Shown here piece by piece: positions 7,585-13,066 of a stretch of 13,066 nt of DNA; within the stretch, counting starts at the first letter, position 1, and every line of letters begins with the position of its first letter. Source of the stretch: an uncultured Oscillospiraceae bacterium (GTDB lineage: Bacteria > Bacillota > Clostridia > Oscillospirales > Oscillospiraceae); the NCBI GenBank assembly GCA_900752285.1, contig CAADUW010000148.1:1-13066 (forward strand), written 5' to 3'. The notes below the pieces were generated by a model. The model was not told the origin of the DNA. It ran no database searches and was given only the letters and a program-made list of their open reading frames with translations. A program made the translations under genes and the position numbers.

Positions 7585-8994
7585 TTATTCCACAGCAGCT
7601 CTGCCGGTCAGGCTCCAGGTTGAGGCACCGGTGACGGTGATGTTGTGAAAGTCACCGATCAGGCCGTCCGTGCCCGGGAAGCGGATCAGTCGGCCTCCCT
7701 CGGTTCTGGCGGTCAACAGCTCTCCGTCCCGACCGTCTACCAGACAGCGGAAGGTTTTGCCCACATAGGCGCTGTGAATATCCTGCGAGATTTCGTTCTG
7801 CACGGCGCAGAGCCGGTCAAACCGGCGGTTCTTTTCTTCCTTCGGCGTGGGATCGTCCATCTTTGCAGCAGGTGAGCCTTCCCGGGGGGAGAAAATGAAG
7901 GTGAACAGACTGTCATAGCGCACCTGACGGATCAGACTGATGGTTTCCTCAAATTCCGCCTCGGTTTCACCGGGAAATCCAACGATCACATCACTGGTCA
8001 GTACCAGCTCCGGCATCAGCTCCCGGGCAATCTGAACCTTTTGCAGGTACTGTTCCCGGTCGTAGTGACGGTTCATGGCTTTCAGGACCCGGCTGGAGCC
8101 GGACTGGAAGGGAAGGTGCAGCTGTTTGGCAATTTTGTGGCTGGAAGCCATGGCTTCAAACAGCTTTCGGGAAGCGTCTCGCGGGTGACTGGTCATAAAT
8201 CGGATCAGGAAATCCCCGGGAATGGCGGCAATGGCCGTCAGAAGTTCCGCAAAGTCCGGGTTATCCGGCAAGTCCTTGCCGTAAGAATTTACGTTCTGTC
8301 CGAGCAGGGTAATCTCCTTACAGCCCTGCTCCACAAGGCATCTGCACTCGGCAAGGATATCCTCGGCCTTCCGGCTCCGCTCCCGTCCGCGGACATAGGG
8401 GACAATGCAGTAGGTGCAGAAATTGTTGCAGCCATACATGATGGAAACCCATGCCTTCAGACGGCTGTCCCGCAGCTGAGGAATGCCCTCCGCGATGGAA
8501 CCGGCTTCGTCCTCCACAAAGAACTGGCGCTTTTTCTGCAGCAGCACATTGCAGAGAATCTGGGGAAACTGCCACAGATGGTGGGTCGAAAAAACGCCGT
8601 CCACATAGGGAAAGCTTTTTTTGATCCGTTCACTGACCCGGGGTTCGCCTGCCATGCATCCGCAGAGAAAAATCTTCTGCTCGGGGTGACGGCGCTTGGT
8701 GTGAGTCAGTGCGCCCAGATTGCCGAAAACCCGCTGCTCGGCATGCTCCCGAATGGCGCAGGTGTTCATGACGACTACATCTGCACCTTCTGCACCGGCT
8801 GCCATGGCATAACCGCTCTGGGCAAGATAGCCCCGAAGCTTTTCGGAGTCCGCCTCGTTTTGCTGACAGCCGTAGGTTTCCACATAGGCGGCAGGTGTCC
8901 TTCCGACAGAGGCCCAGTAGGCAGCGATCCGGTCACAGCAGGCAAATTGCTCCTGAAGCTGTGCCGGTGTGATCACAGTGGTTTTCGTATTCAT
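7585..8994 (-). CDS. miaB: tRNA-2-methylthio-N6-dimethylallyladenosine synthase MiaB
   Basis: MiaB is a radical-SAM methylthiotransferase that adds a methylthio group at C2 of i6A37, completing ms2i6A37. Starting at 8994 the protein has 469 residues. The N-terminal MTTase domain supplies the auxiliary iron-sulfur cluster cysteines C43 (ETYGCQQNEAD), C79 (MNTCAIRE) and C113 (CGCMAG). The radical-SAM motif CxxxCxxC is C189-C193-C196 in YGCNNFCTYCIVPYVRGRERSR-like context. The C-terminal TRAM domain (about 400-460) binds RNA. The frame is open to an ATG at 9075, but 8994 is chosen because GGAGAG lies 6 bases upstream and the earlier codons run over the promoter. It heads the operon whose far end carries miaA, the enzyme of the preceding step. 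Confidence 0.97.
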   Translation of the reverse strand: MNTKTTVITPAQLQEQFACCDRIAAYWASVGRTPAAYVETYGCQQNEADSEKLRGYLAQSGYAMAAGAEGADVVVMNTCAIREHAEQRVFGNLGALTHTKRRHPEQKIFLCGCMAGEPRVSERIKKSFPYVDGVFSTHHLWQFPQILCNVLLQKKRQFFVEDEAGSIAEGIPQLRDSRLKAWVSIMYGCNNFCTYCIVPYVRGRERSRKAEDILAECRCLVEQGCKEITLLGQNVNSYGKDLPDNPDFAELLTAIAAIPGDFLIRFMTSHPRDASRKLFEAMASSHKIAKQLHLPFQSGSSRVLKAMNRHYDREQYLQKVQIARELMPELVLTSDVIVGFPGETEAEFEETISLIRQVRYDSLFTFIFSPREGSPAAKMDDPTPKEEKNRRFDRLCAVQNEISQDIHSAYVGKTFRCLVDGRDGELLTARTEGGRLIRFPGTDGLIGDFHNITVTGASTWSLTGRAAVE

Positions 8995-9046
8995 GGTAAT
9001 CTCTCCGTATTGAAAATCCAAAATGGGGATATAACTTCGACAATAA

Positions 9047-9075
9047 ATCATACCATTTTTTTGCCCTGTTTGCAA
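9047..9075 (-). promoter_or_regulatory. Extended -10 promoter of the miaB-mutS-mutL-miaA-hfq operon
   Basis: On the minus strand TTGCAA (9075-9070) and TATGAT (9052-9047) are exactly 17 bases apart, and a TG precedes the -10 box by one base, so it is a good sigma-A type promoter. The start would fall near 9040, leaving a leader of about 45 bases before miaB. The spacer contains a run of seven A. Confidence 0.72.
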
Positions 9076-9104
9076 GTCCTACTGTCAGAAAAGATAAACA
9101 GGGC
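9063..9104. repeat. 9-bp perfect inverted repeat across the miaB -35 region
   Basis: GCCCTGTTT (9063-9071) and AAACAGGGC (9096-9104) are exact complements with 24 bases between them. The left arm overlaps the -35 hexamer of the miaB promoter, and the whole element lies between the two divergent promoters. It is upstream of both predicted transcription starts, so it would act as DNA, for example as an operator with half-sites about three helical turns apart, rather than as an RNA hairpin. No regulator family is recognised from the sequence. Confidence 0.5.
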
Positions 9105-9133
9105 GAACAGGACGGGAGAAGCACCAAAAAAGC

Positions 9134-9162
9134 TTGCATTCTTTGCCGATTCATGATAAACT
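9134..9162 (+). promoter_or_regulatory. Promoter of the foldase-glycosidase operon
   Basis: TTGCAT (9134-9139) and TAAACT (9157-9162) are 17 bases apart, with TG one base before the -10 box, so an extended -10 promoter is likely. Transcription would begin near 9169, about 44 bases before the chosen start codon. It diverges from the miaB promoter. Confidence 0.55.
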
Positions 9163-9212
9163 GAATCAGTTACTTCACACTTTATTCCATGTTTATGGGG
9201 AAAGAGGCAATT

Positions 9213-10721
9213 ATGGACGAATTGAAAAAGAATTCTGCCGTTGAGTCTGAACAGACCTCGGAACAGACTGCACCGCAGACAGACGATACCGGAATGGAAG
9301 AAACCGTTTCCGCAGAACCGGAAGCCGAAACCGTACAGGAGGATCCGGAAAGGACGGCTGCTCCCGAGATTTCTGAAGGGCCGGATGAGAAGCCGACTGA
9401 GACGGAAGCTCAGAAGGGCACAAAGCCTTCGGCCGGTAAAATCGCGCTGGCAGTTGCCTTTGCGGTCGTGCTGGTGGCGGCGCTGATTGCGCTGGTAGTT
9501 TCCGGGCTCAGCGGAAAAAAGGATGAAGAACCCACATCGACAACGGAGCAGGCGACATCGGAAACTGCCGACACTTCCGCAACCGAGGAAACGGTGGTCT
9601 ATACGATTCCTGCAGACGGTAACCCCAACGACGTGACATGCAAGGGAAGCTATACCGCTTCCGATGAGGAAGTGGACGCGGCGCGGGATACGGTGGTTGC
9701 AACCGCCGGGGATAAGGAACTGACGCTGGGACAGCTGCAAATCTACTACTGGATGCAGGTCCGGGAATTCCTGTCCAACTACGGCTACTATCTGTCCTAT
9801 TTTGGGCTGGACTACACTCAGGGGCTGGATACCCAGCTGTGCCCCGCCGTAGAAAACCAGACCTGGCAGCAGTATTTCCTGAATCAGGCCCTGCTGTGTT
9901 GGCAGAGCTATCAATCCATGGCGTCGGAAGCGGAAAAGCACGGTGTGAAGATGCCGGATGAATATCAGGAGGAAATTGACAAGCTGGCGGATAATCTGAA
10001 GCAGACCGCGGAATCCTCCGGGTATGCTTCCGCAGACGAACTGGTGCACGGAATGCTGGGTGGTGCTGCTACCTATGCGGACTACGAAGCTTTCCTGAGC
10101 CTCTATTATGAGGGCCTTGGCTATTTCTCTCAGGTGACCGATGGTTATACGGTTACCGATGAGCAGATCGAGGAATATTTCAACGAGAATTCCGACTCCT
10201 ATGCGGAGGATGGCGTTACGAAGGATTCCGTAACCGTGAATGTACGGCACATTCTGATCATGCCGGAGGGCGCTACCAGCGCAACCATTCGAACCGATAC
10301 CTTCTCCGACGAGGCCTGGGCGGCAGGGGAGACCCGTGCCAAAGAGATTCTCGAGATGTGGAAGAAGGGTGACATGACGGAAGAAAGCTTTGCGGAGCTT
10401 GCAAAGGAGCATTCGGAGGACGAAGGCTCCAAAGAAAACGGCGGCCTTTATGAAAATGTGACCCAGGGGCAGATGGTGACGGAATTCAATGACTGGTGCT
10501 TTGATGCGAATCGTCAGCCCGGCGACTTTGATATTGTGAAAACTGATTTCGGTTATCACATTATGTATTTCTGTGAAAGCCGTCCCCAGTGGAAGGATTA
10601 CGCCAAGGAGGATCTGCTGTCTCAGATGTCCAATGAATTTGTACAGGAGGTTGCGGGCCTGTATCCCCTGACGGTGGATTTCGAGAAAATTCTGCTGGGC
10701 TATGTGGATCTTGGCGCGTAA
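9213..10721 (+). CDS. Membrane-anchored parvulin-type peptidyl-prolyl isomerase (PrsA/SurA-like foldase)
   Basis: Parvulin foldases outside the membrane speed proline isomerisation and help secreted proteins fold. The 502-residue product has an acidic, Glu/Thr/Pro-rich cytoplasmic tail (1-72), one transmembrane segment (about 77-97), a Ser/Thr/Glu-rich spacer (about 102-128), a helical SurA/PrsA-like N-terminal region (about 150-335) and a PPIC domain (about 341-455). In the last, VRHILIM (344-350), SEDEGSKENGGLYE (401-414) and FGYHIMYF (446-453) are the parvulin landmarks, including both core histidines. PrsA is normally a lipoprotein; this one uses a signal anchor and an unusually long cytoplasmic tail. 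An in-frame ATG at 9189 has no ribosome site, whereas 9213 has AGAGG 5 bases upstream. It heads a plus-strand unit and is followed 39 bases on by the glycosidase gene. Confidence 0.88.
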   Translation: MDELKKNSAVESEQTSEQTAPQTDDTGMEETVSAEPEAETVQEDPERTAAPEISEGPDEKPTETEAQKGTKPSAGKIALAVAFAVVLVAALIALVVSGLSGKKDEEPTSTTEQATSETADTSATEETVVYTIPADGNPNDVTCKGSYTASDEEVDAARDTVVATAGDKELTLGQLQIYYWMQVREFLSNYGYYLSYFGLDYTQGLDTQLCPAVENQTWQQYFLNQALLCWQSYQSMASEAEKHGVKMPDEYQEEIDKLADNLKQTAESSGYASADELVHGMLGGAATYADYEAFLSLYYEGLGYFSQVTDGYTVTDEQIEEYFNENSDSYAEDGVTKDSVTVNVRHILIMPEGATSATIRTDTFSDEAWAAGETRAKEILEMWKKGDMTEESFAELAKEHSEDEGSKENGGLYENVTQGQMVTEFNDWCFDANRQPGDFDIVKTDFGYHIMYFCESRPQWKDYAKEDLLSQMSNEFVQEVAGLYPLTVDFEKILLGYVDLGA

Positions 10722-10760
10722 GTTCCGGCATATGCGGCGGAAGCGGGATTAGGGAAACCA

Positions 10761-11858
10761 ATGGTAAGAGCAGAGAGAGAATCTTCACGGCGGGGTGTAT
10801 TTTGTCAACAGCAATTCGCTGTTTCAAAAATTTCGAGGGTGATCGGAAAGCTTGCGTGCTTTCTTGCGGTAACGGTGCTTTTATTGGCAGCGGCGTTGTA
10901 CGGTGTTATGTATGTGCTGGCAAAGGGACCGTCGCCTACGGCGCGGAATTTGTTTGTGATGTCTGTCCGGGAAACCAGCGCAATGGGATTCCTTGCGAAC
11001 CTTTTCTTCACAGAAGATGAGATTGCGCAGATCATGGGAAATCAGACAGAGGAAATTGCGGAGACGGACACGTCACTCATTACCATTCAAAGGGAAAAGC
11101 CGGAGAACTCGGGCAGAATTCCGGATGCATGGGGCCTGGTGGATGAGGATGGAGACGGGATTATTCTGGAACCGGTGAAAGGAGAGACCTACTCCGGTTA
11201 CATGATGGTCGTTCTGGATCCATCCCGGGTCATTATGGGAAGCGTGCCGAAGTCCTTTAACGCAAGAGGGTATACGGTTGCACAGATGGCAGAGCAGTTT
11301 GACGCGGTTGCAGGAATCAACGCCGGCGGCTTCGATGATCCGGACGGAAACGGAAACGGCAGCGTTCCCGACTCCCTGGTGGTTTTTGAGGGACAAATCT
11401 ATTTTCCAAACCGGGGAGTCCGTTCTGGCTTTGTGGGATTGGACGCGGACGGCGTGCTGCACACCGGAAAGCTTACAAAGGCGGAGATCGAGGAACGGAA
11501 CATCCGGTATGGCGTGTGTTTTGGTCCGTCCCTCATCGTGAACGGGGAAGTTGTGCTTTCCGATACCGGTGGCGGCGGATTGAATCCAAGAACCGCAATT
11601 GGACAGCGTTCCGATGGGGCGATTCTTCTGCTGGTGATCGATGGCAGGCAGGTGATCAGCATTGGCGCAACCCTTTGGGATCTTGTGGATGTTTTCCAGA
11701 AGTATGGAGCGGTGAACGCCTGCAATCTGGACGGCGGTTCTTCCAGCATGATGTGGTATAACGGCGACTATGTGAATAACTGTGCCTCTGTAATCGGAAT
11801 TCGCCCCGTACCGACGACCTTCCTCGTAATGAAAGAGGGGTGGAACGCGGGTGCATAA
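10761..11858 (+). CDS. Phosphodiester glycosidase (NAGPA-like) family exported protein
   Basis: The family, named after the human enzyme that uncovers mannose-6-phosphate by removing GlcNAc, cleaves sugar phosphodiesters; bacterial members are mostly annotated as exopolysaccharide-related. The 365-residue product has a basic N-terminus, one membrane segment (about 31-54) and an outward domain (about 145-355). Family landmarks are VAGINAGGF (183-191), YGVCFGPSLIVNGE (250-263), PRTAIGQRSDG (276-286), LLVIDGR (290-296) and NLDGGSSSMMWYNG (322-335). Acidic loops DEDGDG (128-133) and DPDGNGNG (193-200) resemble calcium-binding loops. The ATG at 10761 has AGGGA 6 bases upstream; an in-frame GTG near 10839, just before the membrane segment, is an alternative start. 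Its stop overlaps the next start. The true substrate cannot be told; wall-linked or exported phosphodiester polymers are an inference. Confidence 0.87.
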   Translation: MVRAERESSRRGVFCQQQFAVSKISRVIGKLACFLAVTVLLLAAALYGVMYVLAKGPSPTARNLFVMSVRETSAMGFLANLFFTEDEIAQIMGNQTEEIAETDTSLITIQREKPENSGRIPDAWGLVDEDGDGIILEPVKGETYSGYMMVVLDPSRVIMGSVPKSFNARGYTVAQMAEQFDAVAGINAGGFDDPDGNGNGSVPDSLVVFEGQIYFPNRGVRSGFVGLDADGVLHTGKLTKAEIEERNIRYGVCFGPSLIVNGEVVLSDTGGGGLNPRTAIGQRSDGAILLLVIDGRQVISIGATLWDLVDVFQKYGAVNACNLDGGSSSMMWYNGDYVNNCASVIGIRPVPTTFLVMKEGWNAGA

Positions 11859-12933
11859 TGAGAAAAAGCCCCATGGCTTTCTGAAGGGATTGGCAGGTTA
11901 TGCCGCAATTATGCTGCTTGTGATTTGCGGCGGGCTTTGGTTTTTCTGGAAGTATATCGCGGCCTTTGAGGCCTCCCGTCCCACGACAACGGCGTCTGCA
12001 TGGTTGCAGCAGCATCCGCTTGCGCAGATTCTGGATGGGGACATAGAGTGGTTTTCTCAGTTTGACAGCCGGATTCAAAGTGATTCCTACTGCCGGGAAT
12101 ATGTGAAGGAGCATGTGGCGGAACCTCTCAGCTGCCTGAAGGATTCGGGAGAATCTACGGAGGAACAGCTGGTTTTCCGGATTCGCAGCGGGAAACAGAC
12201 AATTGGGAAGCTGTATCTGGAACCAACGGGACAAACAAAATTTGGATTTACGCAGTGGGAAGTTTCTGATGCGGACTATGATTTTTCGTTTCTGGAGGGA
12301 GATCCCGTAGAGATCACCGTGCCCGCTGTCTGCCGTGTCCTCATAAATGGCACGGAGCTTCAGGAGCAGGAAATCACGGAAAAAGAGATCCATTATCCCC
12401 TGCTTGAGGAATTTTACGATAGCTATACGCTGCCAACGCTTGTGAGGTACCGTGTGGAGCATCTCCTTGGGCAGCCGGAAGTTACCATTCTGGATGAGAA
12501 CGGAAATGTAATCGCTCAGCAGACGGATGTGGATGCTTACTTGCAGGATTGCGGGGATGAGGACGCGGCAAGGGTACAGGCAATCACGAGCAAATTCCTG
12601 AGTGGCTATGTAAAATTCTGCGGTTCCGGTCCCAGTAGTGTAAGAAAAAATTTCAGCGTAGTAGCTGCGACGCTCGTTCCGGATGGAGCTCTGTTAAGAC
12701 GCCTGCATTCCGCAATCAGTGGAATGGAATATGGGCAGAGCGGCGGCGATAAAATCGATTCGGTCACTGTCCACCGCACGGTTCGGCTGAGCGAGGAACG
12801 TTTCCTGTGCGATATTACCTATGTTGTCAGTACAAAAGGAAAAAAAGGCGTCGTGCAGACGACTATGCACATGAAGGTTATTGCAGTAGAAATGGGAAAG
12901 GGACTTCGAATCGAAGCCATGACCCAATATTGA
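11851..12933 (+). CDS. Uncharacterised membrane-anchored protein, possible NTF2-like C-terminal domain
   Basis: I do not recognise this 360-residue protein. It has a short basic N-terminus, one membrane segment (about 12-34), then an extracytoplasmic part. A middle region (about 100-170) is beta-rich, with alternating hydrophobic residues. The last 120 residues (about 242-360) run as two helices then strands, ending in ...MKVIAVEMGKGLRIEAMTQY; that closing pattern is common in NTF2-like folds, but this is only an impression. Four cysteines (residues 90, 105, 156, 232 approximately) lie outside the membrane. It starts at GTG 11851, 8 bases inside the glycosidase gene, with AGAGGGG about 10 bases upstream; the ATG at 11858 is out of frame. 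Overlapping translation and shared topology suggest that it works with the glycosidase. It is the last gene before the terminator. Confidence 0.8.
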   Translation: MHNEKKPHGFLKGLAGYAAIMLLVICGGLWFFWKYIAAFEASRPTTTASAWLQQHPLAQILDGDIEWFSQFDSRIQSDSYCREYVKEHVAEPLSCLKDSGESTEEQLVFRIRSGKQTIGKLYLEPTGQTKFGFTQWEVSDADYDFSFLEGDPVEITVPAVCRVLINGTELQEQEITEKEIHYPLLEEFYDSYTLPTLVRYRVEHLLGQPEVTILDENGNVIAQQTDVDAYLQDCGDEDAARVQAITSKFLSGYVKFCGSGPSSVRKNFSVVAATLVPDGALLRRLHSAISGMEYGQSGGDKIDSVTVHRTVRLSEERFLCDITYVVSTKGKKGVVQTTMHMKVIAVEMGKGLRIEAMTQY

Positions 12934-12936
12934 TTA

Positions 12937-12969
12937 CAAAAAAGCCGAGACACTGAACGTGCCTCGGCT
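12937..12969 (-). terminator. Terminator hairpin for a minus-strand transcript from the right
   Basis: AGCCGAG (12943-12949) pairs with CTCGGCT (12963-12969), extended by CAC/GTG after one A-C mismatch, with a 5-base loop. The T run (12938-12942 read on the minus strand) follows the stem only in the minus direction, so it should stop transcription entering from a gene to the right of the window, meeting the plus-strand operon head-on. Confidence 0.65.
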
Positions 12970-12974
12970 GAGAC

Positions 12975-13005
12975 TGTCAAAAAAGGGCTTTGCCCTTTTT
13001 TGACA
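12975..13005 (+). terminator. Rho-independent terminator of the foldase-glycosidase operon, probably bidirectional
   Basis: A perfect 14-bp stem pairs 12975-12988 with 12992-13005 around a 3-base loop. Its inner GGGC/GCCC core is followed by six T on the plus strand and, by symmetry, also on the minus strand, so it can terminate in both directions. It lies 41 bases after the stop codon of the last gene. The remaining bases to the window end hold no gene that I can support. Confidence 0.88.
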
Positions 13006-13066
13006 AAAGGATTGCAGTCTGCTGCGCGCACACTTTCAGCCTGAGTTGTATTTTCTGTCAGGTACA

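Noticed and set aside
4912..7623. A 903-codon open frame on the plus strand, antisense to all of mutS
   Set aside because: mutS is unambiguous on the other strand. The antisense frame has no recognisable domain and reflects the rarity of the sense codons that would give reverse stops.
8995..9075. Longer MiaB start at ATG 9075
   Set aside because: It would place the promoter inside the gene and has no ribosome site, whereas 8994 has GGAGAG at good spacing and matches usual MiaB N-termini.
9100..9118. CGAACAGGAC as a LexA/SOS box near the divergent promoters
   Set aside because: The second half-site (GTTC or GTTT four bases on) is absent.
9048..10559. A 503-codon minus-strand open frame opposite the foldase gene
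   Set aside because: The plus-strand frame has a membrane segment and a clear parvulin domain; the antisense product is Arg/Gly/Leu-rich with no motif, a typical shadow.
10722..10760. TTCCG...CGGAA as a hairpin between the foldase and glycosidase genes
   Set aside because: Only five pairs with a 10-base loop and no T run; not enough for a terminator or processing site.

Overview
The window looks like a core chromosomal segment of a Gram-positive anaerobe of the class Clostridia, probably near the Oscillospiraceae/Ruminococcaceae. The reasons are the GC-moderate coding sequence with strong AGGAGG-type ribosome sites, a SepF-type division gene behind a YggS/YlmE gene, a MutL that carries its own endonuclease site (no MutH type), and the gene order miaB-mutS-mutL-miaA-hfq. 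Genus is not determinable from the sequence alone. I see no phage, insertion sequence, CRISPR array, tRNA or rRNA.

Left and centre (about 1-9075), all on the minus strand. In the direction of transcription the order is miaB, mutS, a CPBP-family membrane protease, mutL, miaA, hfq, a terminator hairpin, then yggS and the start of sepF running off the left edge. The first six genes are tightly packed and look like one operon driven by a good promoter at 9047-9075. It joins mismatch repair (MutS, MutL), the two-step ms2i6A37 modification of tRNA (MiaA, then MiaB) and the RNA chaperone Hfq; a membrane protease is wedged between mutS and mutL. The hfq leader holds a perfect 10-bp inverted repeat that covers part of the ribosome site. 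yggS-sepF resembles the ylmE-ylmF part of the Gram-positive division cluster. The sepF reading frame breaks about 60 codons in, in or near a 7-base homopolymer.

Right (about 9134-13005), on the plus strand. A divergent promoter precedes three genes for membrane-anchored, outward-facing proteins: a parvulin-type (PrsA/SurA-like) foldase, a phosphodiester glycosidase (NAGPA-like) family protein, and a 360-residue protein that I do not recognise. A strong two-armed terminator ends this unit. A second hairpin beside it is oriented to stop transcripts arriving on the minus strand from outside the window.

Most of the window is housekeeping. The points that deserve a second look are the hfq leader hairpin, the broken sepF frame, the protease inside the repair operon, the inverted repeat across the miaB promoter, and the uncharacterised surface-protein trio.
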